Positions 9,233 to 18,699 are shown, numbered from the stretch's first letter. The stretch is DNA of 64,000 bases from Botrimarina colliarenosi (GCF_007859955.1 NZ_SJPR01000002.1:668353-732352); one strand, 5' to 3'. Notes: generated by a model not told the origin, from the sequence alone. Numbers and translations: made by a program.

Positions 9233-9242
9233 TCGGGTCGCG

Positions 9243-10100
9243 TCAGCGGCGACGCAGGCCCGCCAGCAAGAGCGGAAGCGCGGTGACGAGAGCGGCCGGC
9301 TCCGGAACCGAGGCGGTGTTTGGCGCCTCGGCAAGCGCGTCACGCCACACGGTGTAGTCGGCGGCGTTCACCAAGCCATCGGCGTTTCCATCGGCGCCGG
9401 CGGCGGGCGCCGAGGCCTCTCCGTAGCGTGACCGCCAGACCACGTAGTCGGCTGAATCGACGTCGCCATCGCTGTCGTAGTCGCCCGAAAGAGCTGGCGC
9501 TGGGACGAACTCCAAAGCTCCACGCGCCGCCGTGTCAAAGAAGTAAAAGGCGTAATCGCCCGCCAACCGAGCGACACGAAGCTGGACCGATTGGAACGGC
9601 TGCATCGGGTCGGCCACCCCAATCCAACCCGACTTGAACGGGCGGTCCCCTTCGCCAAACGTGTCGAGGAAGACGATCGAACCGCCGTCTTGAAACCCTA
9701 GCAGTCCTGGGCTCATCGTGAGGTCGGCGCCGGGGATCCAGTTGTACGAGAACCCGGCCGCGACCACCGGCCGAGCAAACTCGATCTCAAGCACACCAAG
9801 CGTTGGGTTGGCTGCGTCAGCTCGCCAGACAAACCCAACGTCCGAATCGAGCAGGCTCGGCGCGACAGGATCAACCTGCGTTAGCGTCGCGTCCGGAGCG
9901 GCGATCTGAACGACCGGATCCTCGCTGTCGTTCGACCAGAGAGCCGCCTGCCGGTTGGCGAAGAGAGCGTCGAACGCCGCCTGATCGGTTGGGTCGTAGT
10001 AAGTCGGCTCGGCGGACGAAATCGCCGCGCAAAACATCGCCGCACAAAACGCCGCCGCACAGGACCAAGTCGCTACGAGAAGCGGGGCAAGTCGTCGCAT
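9243..10100 (-). CDS. PEP-CTERM protein with two dockerin-like repeats
   Basis: The 285-residue exported protein has a signal peptide rich in Ala/Cys (AAAFCAAMFCAAISSA) and a beta-sandwich-like middle (about 30-200). Two dockerin-like calcium loops follow: GDYDSDGDVDSADYVVWRSRYG and [18 protein letters not shown] share the DxDxDGxVDxADYxxWR pattern. The C-terminus is a PEP-CTERM sorting tail (VPEPAALVTALPLLLAGLRRR). By analogy the tail is processed by an exosortase, which is not in this window. The function of the middle domain is unknown. It converges with the lyase gene at 6662, and both may be surface proteins of one locus. Confidence 0.75.
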   Translation of the reverse strand: MRRLAPLLVATWSCAAAFCAAMFCAAISSAEPTYYDPTDQAAFDALFANRQAALWSNDSEDPVVQIAAPDATLTQVDPVAPSLLDSDVGFVWRADAANPTLGVLEIEFARPVVAAGFSYNWIPGADLTMSPGLLGFQDGGSIVFLDTFGEGDRPFKSGWIGVADPMQPFQSVQLRVARLAGDYAFYFFDTAARGALEFVPAPALSGDYDSDGDVDSADYVVWRSRYGEASAPAAGADGNADGLVNAADYTVWRDALAEAPNTASVPEPAALVTALPLLLAGLRRR

Positions 10101-10207
10101 GGCATGCTGAGAGAAAAGGGAAAAGCGTGAACTTTCGCCCCAATCCTACTCGCCAGCGCCGACCGGCGGAGTTATTGGCTGAAAACGAGGCGGCCCACCT
10201 GGCCCCC

Positions 10208-11359
10208 TTAGAGAGGCGTCGCGATTAGCGCGTCGAGCTCGCTCTTCAGCCGCGGCAGAATCTCGTCGTAGCCGAATCGGCCGAGTTCCTCCTCGCCCTT
10301 CTTCAGGTTCACGAAGCTCGGGCCGCACCAGAGGCCGAGGTCGGCGTCGTCGGTCTCGCCCGGGCCGTTCACCCGACACCCCATCACGGCGATTGTGATG
10401 GCGTGATCCTTGGCGTAACGGGTCATCTCCTTGACCTTTTCCGCTAGGTCGACGAACGCCTCGTTCTCGACCCGGCTACAGCTCGGGCAGCTGATGATGT
10501 TCATCGTCGGCAGGCCGTAATCGACAACGCTGCGGACGCGGCCCGCCTGGATGTCGGCGACGATCGATCGGCCCGCTTCGATCTCCTCGAACTTCCGCGA
10601 GTTCGGGACCGTTAGCGAAACGCGGAGCGTGTCGCCAATGCCCTTGGAGATCAGCTGTTCGAAAGCGATGCGGGTCTTGATCACCCCCTCGGGCGGGATG
10701 CCCGCCTCGGTGACGCCCAAGTGAAGCGGCACGTCGGGACGCTCGGCGGCGAAGCGCGTGTTGACCTCGATCACTAGCTTCGGATCGGAGTCCTTCAGCG
10801 ACACGCAGTAGCGTGTGAAGCCGATCTCGTCGAGGTACGCGCAGTGATCGAGCGCCGATTCGAGCATCGGGCCAATGCTGTCGGACGCGTCGTACTTCGC
10901 CTTCTTGGCCGGGTCGACGCTGCCGCAGTTGACGCCAACCCGCATCGCGCAGTCGTTGTCACGCGCTACGCCGACCAAGTAGGCGACCTTCTCTTGCCAC
11001 GGCTTGTCGCGCTCGTGGTGGTAGAGGTGCCCCGGGTTGTAGCGGAGCTTATCGACATGCGGCGCCACGAGTTCCGCCAGGCGGTAGTTCTCTTGCAAGT
11101 CGACCGATAGGTTCGCGGTGGTCTGCTGACGGATCTCGGCGAGCGCAGCGGCGTCGGCCTTGCTATCGACCGCGATCCGCACCACATCGGCGCCAACGCC
11201 CGGGCCTCCGGCGGCCATCAGATTCACCAGCGCCACCGTGGCGTCGATGTCTTGGGTGCTGGTTGCCGTCATGCTCTGCACCGCGATCGGGGCGCCGTCA
11301 CCGATGGTGACCGAACCGATGCGGACGGGGCGGGTCGGGTTGCGTTTGATTTCGACCAT
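10208..11359 (-). CDS. ispG: 4-hydroxy-3-methylbut-2-enyl diphosphate synthase (IspG/GcpE)
   Basis: IspG is the iron-sulfur enzyme that converts MEcPP to HMBPP in the methylerythritol phosphate isoprenoid pathway. The protein from the ATG at 11359 is 383 residues. It starts [20 protein letters not shown] and has the TIM-barrel motif [15 protein letters not shown]. The C-terminal [4Fe-4S] cysteines are in SCPSCSRVE and [10 protein letters not shown]. This is the short bacterial form without the inserted plant/Chlamydia domain. The frame is open 12 codons further upstream, but family alignment favours MVEIKRN. The spacer to yggS upstream holds an inverted repeat. Confidence 0.96.
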   Translation of the reverse strand: MVEIKRNPTRPVRIGSVTIGDGAPIAVQSMTATSTQDIDATVALVNLMAAGGPGVGADVVRIAVDSKADAAALAEIRQQTTANLSVDLQENYRLAELVAPHVDKLRYNPGHLYHHERDKPWQEKVAYLVGVARDNDCAMRVGVNCGSVDPAKKAKYDASDSIGPMLESALDHCAYLDEIGFTRYCVSLKDSDPKLVIEVNTRFAAERPDVPLHLGVTEAGIPPEGVIKTRIAFEQLISKGIGDTLRVSLTVPNSRKFEEIEAGRSIVADIQAGRVRSVVDYGLPTMNIISCPSCSRVENEAFVDLAEKVKEMTRYAKDHAITIAVMGCRVNGPGETDDADLGLWCGPSFVNLKKGEEELGRFGYDEILPRLKSELDALIATPL

Positions 11360-11371
11360 GGTTGAAGAGTT

Positions 11372-11464
11372 AACCACAAAGGAACGAAGGAACAAAGGTC
11401 GTGCAGGACAGCGGAAACTTCAGAACGGCCGGGTCTTTCTTCGCTACTTGGTTCCTTAGTGGTT
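11372..11464. repeat. Intergenic inverted repeat between ispG and yggS
   Basis: AACCACAAAGGAAC at 11372-11385 matches the reverse complement of GTTCCTTAGTGGTT at 11451-11464 at 13 of 14 bases. Next to the left arm, GGAAC is repeated (GGAACGAAGGAAC). The element fills nearly the whole 104-base spacer, and its right end touches the yggS stop codon. It resembles the AACCAC(T/A)AAGGAAC-type dispersed repeats found between genes in many planctomycete-like genomes. Confidence 0.6.
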
Positions 11465-12168
11465 CACAAAAATCCCTCCCAGAGGGCCGAACCGACGCGA
11501 ACCATCGTCGAGCCTTCGAGGATCGCCTCCTCAAAGTCCCCCGACATACCCATTGAAAGCTCGGTGAGCGGCAGGTCGGGCGTGGCGACGCGGTCGCGGA
11601 GCTCACGCAGGGCGGCGAAGTTGCGGCGGGCCGTGTCTTCGTCGCCCGAGCGGGCGGCCATCGTCATCAGGCCCGTGACTTGGACGTGCGGGTAGCCCGA
11701 GAGTTCCGCCAGCACTGCAGGGAGGTCCGTTGGAGCGAAGCCGTGCTTCTCGGCGTCGCCCGACTCGTTGACTTCCAGGAGCACCGCCTGCGTCTTGCCG
11801 CACGCGGCGGCCGCTTTGTCGATCGACGCCAGCAGCCGCAGTGAATCGACGCTGTCGATGGACGCAACCGTCGCCACGGTGCGCTCGACTTTGTTGCGTT
11901 GGAGATGCCCGATCAGCCGCCAAGCGATTGGCAGGTCCGCCAACTCGGGCGCCTCGGCCTTGGCCCACAGCTGTTGCGGCCGCGCTTCGCCGAGGGTCGC
12001 GCAGCCCGCTGCGACGAGGGCCGCTGTTTCGGCGGCGGCGACGTACTTGCTGACGCCCACCAGGGTGACTTCGTCCGCCGGCCGCCCCGCCGCCGCGCAG
12101 GCCGTGGCGATCCGCTCCTGGACGCGCGCAAGGTTGGATCGGACGACAGCGTCGATATCGCCGGTCAT
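11464..12168 (-). CDS. yggS: YggS-family pyridoxal phosphate homeostasis protein
   Basis: The 234-residue cytosolic protein is the single-domain PLP-binding TIM barrel of the YggS/PROSC family, which balances B6 vitamers and amino acid pools. The Schiff-base lysine is K41 in LVGVSKYV. The family motifs LGEARPQQLWAK, WRLIGHLQRNK, SIDSVDSLRLL, VNESGDAEKHGF and LSMGMSGDFEEAI are all present. The ATG at 12168 fits the family N-terminus; the frame is open far upstream only as the antisense-like shadow of the next gene. It lies 16 bases after the stop of the 621-residue gene, so the two are probably cotranscribed. Confidence 0.94.
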   Translation of the reverse strand: MTGDIDAVVRSNLARVQERIATACAAAGRPADEVTLVGVSKYVAAAETAALVAAGCATLGEARPQQLWAKAEAPELADLPIAWRLIGHLQRNKVERTVATVASIDSVDSLRLLASIDKAAAACGKTQAVLLEVNESGDAEKHGFAPTDLPAVLAELSGYPHVQVTGLMTMAARSGDEDTARRNFAALRELRDRVATPDLPLTELSMGMSGDFEEAILEGSTMVRVGSALWEGFL

Positions 12169-12184
12169 GTTTGCATCAAAGCGG

Positions 12185-14050
12185 CTACGCTTCCGGCCCC
12201 TCGATTTCGAAGTACTCGTCGACCGTCCCGTCGGGGGCGTTGTACTTGCCGACGAACATCTCCGACGACAGGTTTTGGCCCATGAGCGTCCGGTTGCCGA
12301 GCTGCTCGAGCGACCGGTAGATGAACCACTGCTGTTTGGCGGCTTGGACCCGGTAGCCAATCGCGACGTCGGGCGACACCGTCTTAAGAGACTCGGCGAC
12401 GGTGAGTTGCCGCCAGGTCCGCTGTTTCTCAAACCGCGAAGCCGAGAAGTCGAACCACAGGTAGGACGCAATATTCCGCCCCTGCCGTTGGCGGGTGTGC
12501 AGCAGCCCCCCCTCGACGGCGGATAACTCGCCCCCCCGCGGGTCGTCACGCCACTCGGCCAGCGCCAGGGGCACGACGCCGGCCACCGTGTCATCCCCGG
12601 CGGTGAGGATCGCTTCGCGGGTCTCTTTCTCCGGGCAGAGGGCGATTCCCGCCCCCAGCGGCAGCCGGGTCGTTAGTTCGAGCCGCGCGCCGTCGGGCTT
12701 CGCCGAGAAGAGCGTCTCGGCCAGAAAACCGACGCCGTCCTTCCGCGACAGGAAGAATTGCCGCTCGAGCCGGGCGCCGCCGGCCAGCGGCAGGGCGAGC
12801 TCCAGATAGTCGCCGTCCTCGTCACTGTGCCAGCACTGGCAGTCCCAGTCGTCGGTCGATCGGACCAGGGTCCCGTTAATCGACGCCTCGACGGGCCAGT
12901 CGCCCGAGAGCAGCGTTTGCTTCCCGGCGTGCACCTCGACGCGCATTGAGTCGGAGGGGTGGGCGACCACGATCCGCGGCGCCTTGTCACGCCACCCGGT
13001 CGCAAGGACCCCCATTTCGGACCATTCCGAGTGGTTCGACGTCTCCGGCGCCTCGAACGAGTCGTCGGCCCGGTAGCCCTTGAGCCTTGCGCCTGCGGCG
13101 GCCTCGTCGCAGGCGTCGCCACCGATACGGAGTGCTTCGCGGATCATCGGGTCGGCGCCCGCGAGGCCGGCGGGGGCGAAGGCGAGGCGGCCGTGGCGGT
13201 CGGCGAGCCGCAGCGTCTGCCGCACAAGCCATTCGTAATGCCCCTGGGCGTCGCTGTTCCACGGCTTGCTGTCGCCCAAACCGCGGCAGCGGGTCCAACA
13301 GGCGGTCAGCAGCGAGGCGGCGTGCAGCGAGGCATCGATCCACAGCGACGAGGTCAACAGCCCCTCGCCGTCGGTCAGGCGCTCCAAGCCGCCACTGAGC
13401 GCCGTCTTCGCCGGGGCCGCCAGTTCGTGCAGCGGCCGCAACTCCGGGAGGAGTCGGCTGAGCAAGAGCGGCAGTTCGCCGGCAAGGAGCTGGTCGACGA
13501 CTACCGCTTCGGCGTCGTTCGGATCGGCGTCGGCATCGGGCGCGGCGGCCGAGGCCGCTTCCTGGGCGACGCGGAACAGCGTCTCGACGAGCGACCACCA
13601 GGCGTCGGCGCCGAGCTTCGTCGCGAGGTCGGCCGCGGCGGTCGCCCAGGCGACGCACTCGAGGGCGAACACCAAGTCGGGCTCGCGCTGGACGGCGTCG
13701 GTGAGCCAGCGGTGCGAGGCGGCGACGGCGGCTTGCCCCTTGGCGAGGGGGGCTTCGGCGAGCCAATCCGCGAACGCCTCGGCCGACCCGGCGGTCAGCC
13801 CCCACGCCAGGGCGGGGGCCTTCTTGCCCGCCGCCAGCGGATACGGCGTCGCATGGCTCTTGCGCTTGGCGAGGTGCTCAGACCACGCCTTCCACGCCGC
13901 GGCATGGTCGTTTCGTTTCCACGCCTCGCGGACCGAGGCGGGCGCCTCGGAACGCCACAGCTGCCGGGCGTCGAGCTGGGTTAGGGCGCCGATGGCGTTC
14001 AAAGCAGGCGCCTTCGTGGCGGAAGTTCGGGAGGGAGGGGCCGTCGACAC
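12185..14050 (-). CDS. Large hypothetical protein, helical N-terminus and beta-rich C-terminus
   Basis: The 621-residue protein has no signal peptide. The first ~330 residues are Ala/Leu/Trp-rich and look helical (many WxxWxxH and ALxxxAWA stretches). The rest is beta-rich (for example VEVHAGKQTLLSGDWPVE, GDYLELALPL and ARLERQFFLS). It ends in a conserved-looking segment with SASRFEKQRTWRQLTV and RSLEQLGNRTLMGQNL. A helical (alpha/alpha) toroid followed by a beta-sandwich, as in heparinase II/III-type lyases, is one fold that would match, but I see no diagnostic catalytic motif. It is the first gene of a probable pair with yggS and is divergent from the YdjY-like gene, with 73 bases between starts. 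Confidence 0.65.
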   Translation of the reverse strand: MSTAPPSRTSATKAPALNAIGALTQLDARQLWRSEAPASVREAWKRNDHAAAWKAWSEHLAKRKSHATPYPLAAGKKAPALAWGLTAGSAEAFADWLAEAPLAKGQAAVAASHRWLTDAVQREPDLVFALECVAWATAAADLATKLGADAWWSLVETLFRVAQEAASAAAPDADADPNDAEAVVVDQLLAGELPLLLSRLLPELRPLHELAAPAKTALSGGLERLTDGEGLLTSSLWIDASLHAASLLTACWTRCRGLGDSKPWNSDAQGHYEWLVRQTLRLADRHGRLAFAPAGLAGADPMIREALRIGGDACDEAAAGARLKGYRADDSFEAPETSNHSEWSEMGVLATGWRDKAPRIVVAHPSDSMRVEVHAGKQTLLSGDWPVEASINGTLVRSTDDWDCQCWHSDEDGDYLELALPLAGGARLERQFFLSRKDGVGFLAETLFSAKPDGARLELTTRLPLGAGIALCPEKETREAILTAGDDTVAGVVPLALAEWRDDPRGGELSAVEGGLLHTRQRQGRNIASYLWFDFSASRFEKQRTWRQLTVAESLKTVSPDVAIGYRVQAAKQQWFIYRSLEQLGNRTLMGQNLSSEMFVGKYNAPDGTVDEYFEIEGPEA

Positions 14051-14123
14051 CGTAGCGATCCTTCAAGGAGTGGCGTTAGGATGCGGGTCGGTCGGAGGCG
14101 ACGAACCCACGCGGAGCGAATTC

Positions 14124-16043
14124 ATGAGCGGCATCGCAGTCAGCTACACCGGCGCCAACACCGGCGCTGGAGTTTATCCCGCTAAGCGCCAGGCTCCTAG
14201 TCTTCAATCGGCGGGTCTTCAATCGGCGGGTCTTCAATCGGCGGGTCGTCTCGTGGTGACGGCGCTCGGTCTGGCGATGGGACTCGGCGCCGGGTCGCTG
14301 CGGGCGGAGAACGCTGTCGAACTCCTGCCGCCGCCCGAGGGGGCCCGCCAGCTCGACCCGCAGCAACCAGTCTGGGTCGATCCGGCCAAGAGCCGGGTCT
14401 ACGTCGATGGCCACGTCGTCCTCCGCGAGGGGGTCCTCGAGATGTTCGCTTGCCCGAAAGGAACGAAGGAACACGAATCGGTCGTGGCGGTCGACGCGCC
14501 GGCGTACCTGGTGCACACGGCTTTGCTGGCCGTCGGCGCCGAGGAAGGGAGTCCCGTGCGTTTCGACCCCAAGTACCAGCCCCCCACCGGCACGGTCATT
14601 GAGGTCCAGGTCCAGTGGACCAAGGACGGCAAGCAGCAAACCGCCAAGGCGCAGGACTGGGTCCGCGACGCCAACACGGGCCGGGCGATGGACCTGCCAT
14701 GGGTCTTCGCCGGCAGCGGTTTCTGGACCGATCCCGACTCGGGGAAGCAGGTCTACTTGGCCGACGCGGGGGACTTTATCTGCGTCTCGAACTTCGGCGC
14801 CGCGATGCTCGACGTCCCCGCCCCCAGCTCGGCCGCCAATGGCGAGCTCTGGTTCGAGCCCTTTACCGAACGGATCCCACCGCGCGGAACGCCCGTGCGA
14901 TTGATACTGACCCCGCAGCCCGACGCCAAAGCGGCCGCCGACGCGGCGCCGGCCGAGACTTCCGACGACAATCTGGAGAAGGCGATTGCGGCCCTCCATG
15001 CGGCCCGCGTTGGCGAGGGTTCGACCGCCGCGCGTCGGGCAGCCTGGGAGACGGTCGCCGCCACGCCGCCAGCTCAGTTGCCAACGGTCTTGCGAGCAAT
15101 GAAGGACGCCTCGCCGCTCGCCGAGAACTGGCTCCGCACGGCGGTTGACGCCATCGCCGACCGGGCCGGGCCGACGGCTCTGCCGATGGGGGCGCTGCGA
15201 GAATTCGTCGCCGAGACCTCCAACGCCCCGCGAGCGCGCCGGGTCGCTTACGAATTGATCCGCCGCGCCGACCCCGCGCTGGCCGACTCCATGCTCGACG
15301 CGCTGCGTGACGATCCGAGCAGCGAGATCCGCTACGACGCGGTGGCCAAGACCCTCGCCCAGGCCGACGCGGCCCCCGAGGCGGACCGCGCGCCGCTCTA
15401 CCGCACCGCCCTCCAGTCGGCCCGCACGCTCGACCAGATCGAGGCGGCCGAGCGGGGGCTCGAGTCGCTCGGCGAGAAGGTGAAGCTCGTCGACGAACTC
15501 GGCTTCGTCACGGATTGGAGCGTGGCCGGACCGTTTGATAACCGGGGCGGCGCCGGGTTCGACCAGCCGTATCCCCCCGAGGCGTCGCTCGACGCGGCCG
15601 CGGAGTACAGCGGCCACTCGGCCGATGGCCCCGCCGGCCCCTTTGGTTGGAAGACAGCCGAGTCGGCCGATCGACTGGGCGAAGTCGATCTCAACGACGC
15701 GCTCGGCCGTCACAAAGGCGCCGTTGGCTACCTGTGGGCGACGGTCGAATCGGACACTGAACGTGACGTTGAGATCCGTTATTCGTCGATCGTCGCAACG
15801 AAGGTCTGGGTCAACGGCGACTTGGTCGCCGAGCACGAGACCTACCACTCGGGCGCCCCGTTCGATCAGTACGTCGCTCAGGCGAAGCTCCGCCGGGGCG
15901 TGAACCAGCTGCTGGTGAAGGCGTGCCAGAACGAACAGACCGATTCGTGGGCCGAGGCCTGGCCGATCCAGCTCCGCCTCACCGGCCCGGACGCCGAGCC
16001 GCTCGAGGGCGTCACCAGTCACCCGGGCGCCAATTCGAACTAG
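14124..16043 (+). CDS. YdjY-like exported protein with HEAT-like and sugar-binding-like regions
   Basis: The 639-residue product has a hydrophobic export signal at about residues 44-60 (VTALGLAMGLGAGSLRA). This is preceded by an unusual 40-residue leader containing three LQSAG units. The leader may be real or an artefact: GTG at 14253 would give a normal signal peptide. Residues ~75-270 form a YdjY-type domain (WVDPAKSRVYVDGHVVLREG, CPKGTKEHES, WVFAGSGFW). Residues ~290-440 are Ala-rich and helical, HEAT-like. Residues ~460-635 resemble a galactose-binding-like jelly roll (VWVNGDLVAEHETY, RRGVNQLLVKACQNE). It precedes the PQQ propeller gene by 49 bases on the same strand. Function unknown. 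Confidence 0.7.
   Translation: MSGIAVSYTGANTGAGVYPAKRQAPSLQSAGLQSAGLQSAGRLVVTALGLAMGLGAGSLRAENAVELLPPPEGARQLDPQQPVWVDPAKSRVYVDGHVVLREGVLEMFACPKGTKEHESVVAVDAPAYLVHTALLAVGAEEGSPVRFDPKYQPPTGTVIEVQVQWTKDGKQQTAKAQDWVRDANTGRAMDLPWVFAGSGFWTDPDSGKQVYLADAGDFICVSNFGAAMLDVPAPSSAANGELWFEPFTERIPPRGTPVRLILTPQPDAKAAADAAPAETSDDNLEKAIAALHAARVGEGSTAARRAAWETVAATPPAQLPTVLRAMKDASPLAENWLRTAVDAIADRAGPTALPMGALREFVAETSNAPRARRVAYELIRRADPALADSMLDALRDDPSSEIRYDAVAKTLAQADAAPEADRAPLYRTALQSARTLDQIEAAERGLESLGEKVKLVDELGFVTDWSVAGPFDNRGGAGFDQPYPPEASLDAAAEYSGHSADGPAGPFGWKTAESADRLGEVDLNDALGRHKGAVGYLWATVESDTERDVEIRYSSIVATKVWVNGDLVAEHETYHSGAPFDQYVAQAKLRRGVNQLLVKACQNEQTDSWAEAWPIQLRLTGPDAEPLEGVTSHPGANSN
14200..14244 (+). repeat. Triple 15-bp tandem repeat in the N-terminal leader
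   Basis: The unit GTCTTCAATCGGCGG occurs three times without error at 14200-14214, 14215-14229 and 14230-14244, encoding LQSAG three times. The unit length keeps the frame. It lies just upstream of the likely GTG start at 14253, so it may be noncoding rather than part of the protein. Confidence 0.85.
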
Positions 16044-16092
16044 CCGGCGTTGCTAACGCCACTGCGGTGCTCATTCTCATGGAACGATCGCT

Positions 16093-17361
16093 ATGCAAGC
16101 CATGAAGCCCATGCTGCTGCTCCTCGCCGGCGCGAGCTGCGCTGCGTCCGAGTGGAAGTCTTTCCGCGGCGATGGGTCGTCGTACGCGCCCGACGCGGCG
16201 CCTCCTACGCAGTGGTCTGTCCAGCAGGGCGAGAACGTCGCCTGGACCGCCGACCTCCCCGGGAGGGGCGTTTCCGGGCCGATCGTCGTTGACGGCCGCG
16301 TCGTCATCACGGCGTCGGACGGCCCGCGGCGTGAACGGTTGCACGTGGTCGCCTTTGACGATGCGACGGGGCGGCGTCTCTGGTCCCGCCAGGCGTGGGC
16401 CACCGGGCGCTCGCAGTGCCACGAAACCAGCGCCGTCGCCGCCCCCACACCGGCGAGCGACGGCGAGCGCGTTTTCGCGTTCTACAGCTCTAACGACCTG
16501 CTGGCCATCGGACTCGACGGCGCGGTGCAATGGGTCCGGGGGCTGACGCTCGACCACCCGGGGGTCGGCAACGACACGGGGATGGCCTCGTCGCCGGCCG
16601 TGTCGGGCGACGCCGTGATCGTGCAGTGCGAATGCCAGAACGAATCGTTCGCCATCGCGATGGACCGCACTACCGGGGCGACACTCTGGCAAGTCGATCG
16701 GCCGCGGGAGGCGAACTGGTCCTCCCCCCTGCCCTGGACGACCGCCGACGGTGAGCCCGCCGTCTGGCTCCAAGACAGCAAGGGGGCGTCGCTCCACCAC
16801 GCCAACTCGGGCAAACAACTCGCCCGCATCGACGCGGAGTGCCGAGGGTTCCAATCCCCGTCCCCCGGCTCGGACGATCGCTTGCTGCTGGCGGCGGGGG
16901 GTTTGAGCGTCTACGCCGCGCCGTTCGAGCAACCGCAGCTGGTCGCCGGCAACCTGCAGCCGGGCTCGCCCAGTCCGGTGGTGATTGGCGACCGCGTTTT
17001 GGTGATCAACCGCGGCGGCGTGCTCGCTTGCGGCGACCTCGAGTCGGGCGACCTCGTCTGGCGCCGACGGCTCGGCGGGCAATTCTGGGCAACGCCGGTC
17101 GTCGCGGGCGACATGATCTACTGCGTCAATAGTAAAGGAGACGCGACCGTGGTCGCGCTGGGCAACGGCGACCAAGTCTCGAAAGCCGACTTCGAAGAAG
17201 ACATCCTCGGCTCGCCCGCGGTGTCGGAGGCCGCCGTCTACTTCCGTAGTCACGCCCATCTGTGGAAGATTGGCGCCGCCGGCCGAGTCGCCGACAGCCC
17301 GCTGCACCCAGCCGCTGCCGGCCCTTCGCAACAAGCCGCTGGCGACTCGTTACAGAAGTAA
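16093..17361 (+). CDS. PQQ-binding-like beta-propeller repeat protein
   Basis: The 422-residue protein has a short hydrophobic leader (MKPMLLLLAGASCAAS) that suggests export, possibly as a lipoprotein. It then shows a series of propeller blades of the BamB/PQQ type: WKSFRGDGSSY, VAWTADLPGRGVSGPIVVDGRVVI, LHVVAFDDATGRRLWSR, PAVSGDAVIVQCE, TGATLWQVDRP, LACGDLESGDLVWRRRLGGQFW and VSEAAVYFRSH. Such proteins are periplasmic or membrane scaffolds or redox enzymes; no catalytic signature separates these roles here. It sits between the YdjY-like gene and aroA on one strand, with spacers of 49 and 30 bases. Confidence 0.8.
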   Translation: MQAMKPMLLLLAGASCAASEWKSFRGDGSSYAPDAAPPTQWSVQQGENVAWTADLPGRGVSGPIVVDGRVVITASDGPRRERLHVVAFDDATGRRLWSRQAWATGRSQCHETSAVAAPTPASDGERVFAFYSSNDLLAIGLDGAVQWVRGLTLDHPGVGNDTGMASSPAVSGDAVIVQCECQNESFAIAMDRTTGATLWQVDRPREANWSSPLPWTTADGEPAVWLQDSKGASLHHANSGKQLARIDAECRGFQSPSPGSDDRLLLAAGGLSVYAAPFEQPQLVAGNLQPGSPSPVVIGDRVLVINRGGVLACGDLESGDLVWRRRLGGQFWATPVVAGDMIYCVNSKGDATVVALGNGDQVSKADFEEDILGSPAVSEAAVYFRSHAHLWKIGAAGRVADSPLHPAAAGPSQQAAGDSLQK

Positions 17362-17391
17362 TCGCGTTCCTATCGTCCCCCCGCTGCATCG

Positions 17392-18699
17392 ATGAGCCCG
17401 TCCGACTTTATTGAGATCCAGCCCGTCGGCGGTCCCCTGGCGGCGCGCGTGCGGCCGCCCGGATCGAAGAGCCTCACTAACCGGGCGCTCGTTTGCGCCG
17501 CGCTCGCCGACGGCGAATCGACGCTGACCGGGGCGCTGGTGAGCGACGACACCCACGTGATGATCGAGGGGCTGAGCCGACTCGGGATCCCGATCGACGT
17601 TCTGGACAACGGGACAACGCTCCGTGTCGCCGGCGCCGGCGGTCAGGTGCCCGCCATTGAGGCCGAGCTGTTCATCGGCAATAGCGGCACGACGGTGCGG
17701 TTTCTCACCGCGCTGGCGACGCTCGGGCACGGCGCGTTCCGGCTCGATGGCGTCGCGCGGATGCGCGAGCGGCCGCTGCAAGACCTCGCCGACGCCCTCA
17801 ACTCGTTGGGGGCGACCGTCCGCTGCGAGTCCCCCGGCGGCTGCCCCCCCGTGTCGGTGCACGCCAACGGCCTGCCGGGCGGCGAGGCGTCGGTGCGCGG
17901 CGATATCTCAAGCCAGTTCCTCAGCGCGCTGCTGATGGCGTGCCCCTGCGCCGCGTCGCCGGTGACGCTCCGTGTCGATGGCGAGCTCGTCAGCCAGCCC
18001 TACGTGCGGATGACGCTCGAGGTGATGCGGGCGTTCGGCGTCGAGGTCACTGCGCCGGCGGACCTTTCCCGATTCGAGTTGGCTCCGGCCGGCTGCTATC
18101 AGCCGCTCGACTACGCCATCGAGCCCGACGCCTCAGCGGCGAGCTATTTCTGGGCAGCTGCGGCGATCTGCGGCGGCGAAGTCACTGTCGAAGGTCTCAC
18201 TCGCAATGCGCTGCAAGGCGACGTGGCGTTCGTCGATTGCCTCGAGAAGATGGGCTGCCGCGTCGAGCACCTCACCGACGGCATAAAGGTCGTTGGCCCC
18301 GCGCCGGGCGAGAAGCTCCGCGGCGCGAAGCTCGACATGAACGCCATCAGCGACACGGTGCAGACCCTCGCCGCGGTCGCCCTGTTCGCCGACGGGCCGA
18401 CCGAAGTCTCGGGCGTCGCCCACAATCGCCATAAAGAGACCGACCGGATCGCCGACCTAGCGACCGAACTACGCCGCCTCGGGGCGAGCGTCGAAGAGAA
18501 GCCCGACGGGCTGGTGATCACGCCCGGCGAATTACGCCCGGCGTTGGTCGAAACCTACGACGACCATCGCATGGCGATGAGTCTCGCGCTCGTCGGTCTG
18601 CGGCAACCGGGGGTCCGCATCGCGAATCCCGGTTGCACCGCGAAGACCTATCCCAACTACTTCGAAGACCTGTCGGCGACCGTCTCGAAGAACGACTAG
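17392..18699 (+). CDS. aroA: 3-phosphoshikimate 1-carboxyvinyltransferase (EPSP synthase)
   Basis: AroA joins shikimate 3-phosphate and PEP in the sixth step of the chorismate pathway. The 435-residue length is typical. Motifs in order are PPGSKSLTNRALVCAALA (residues 23-40, substrate-binding Lys/Ser/Arg), FIGNSGTTVRFLTALA (~95-110), ARMRERPLQDL, GDISSQFLSALLMA, and near the end TYDDHRMAMS and NPGCTAKTYPNYFEDL. The stop codon TAG is formed by a TA dinucleotide plus the first base of a MITE-like element. Without the element the frame would run 24 codons further, to a TAA at 18918. Its product, chorismate, feeds MqnA, encoded at 23180. Confidence 0.97.
   Translation: MSPSDFIEIQPVGGPLAARVRPPGSKSLTNRALVCAALADGESTLTGALVSDDTHVMIEGLSRLGIPIDVLDNGTTLRVAGAGGQVPAIEAELFIGNSGTTVRFLTALATLGHGAFRLDGVARMRERPLQDLADALNSLGATVRCESPGGCPPVSVHANGLPGGEASVRGDISSQFLSALLMACPCAASPVTLRVDGELVSQPYVRMTLEVMRAFGVEVTAPADLSRFELAPAGCYQPLDYAIEPDASAASYFWAAAAICGGEVTVEGLTRNALQGDVAFVDCLEKMGCRVEHLTDGIKVVGPAPGEKLRGAKLDMNAISDTVQTLAAVALFADGPTEVSGVAHNRHKETDRIADLATELRRLGASVEEKPDGLVITPGELRPALVETYDDHRMAMSLALVGLRQPGVRIANPGCTAKTYPNYFEDLSATVSKND

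Noticed and set aside
13266..14123. Extension of the YdjY-like gene 286 codons upstream.
   Set aside because: This region is the antisense of the 621-residue leftward gene and its translation is Ala/Ser/Arg filler; the export signal comes later.
11378..14473. The 17-mer AAAGGAACGAAGGAACA at 11378-11394 and again at 14457-14473.
   Set aside because: The second copy lies in the conserved CPKGTKEHES coding stretch of the YdjY-like domain, so the match is probably chance in purine-rich codons.
14076..16022. A 648-codon leftward open frame across the YdjY-like gene.
   Set aside because: Shadow of high-GC coding on the other strand; residues are low-complexity Arg/Gly and there is no start or motif of note.
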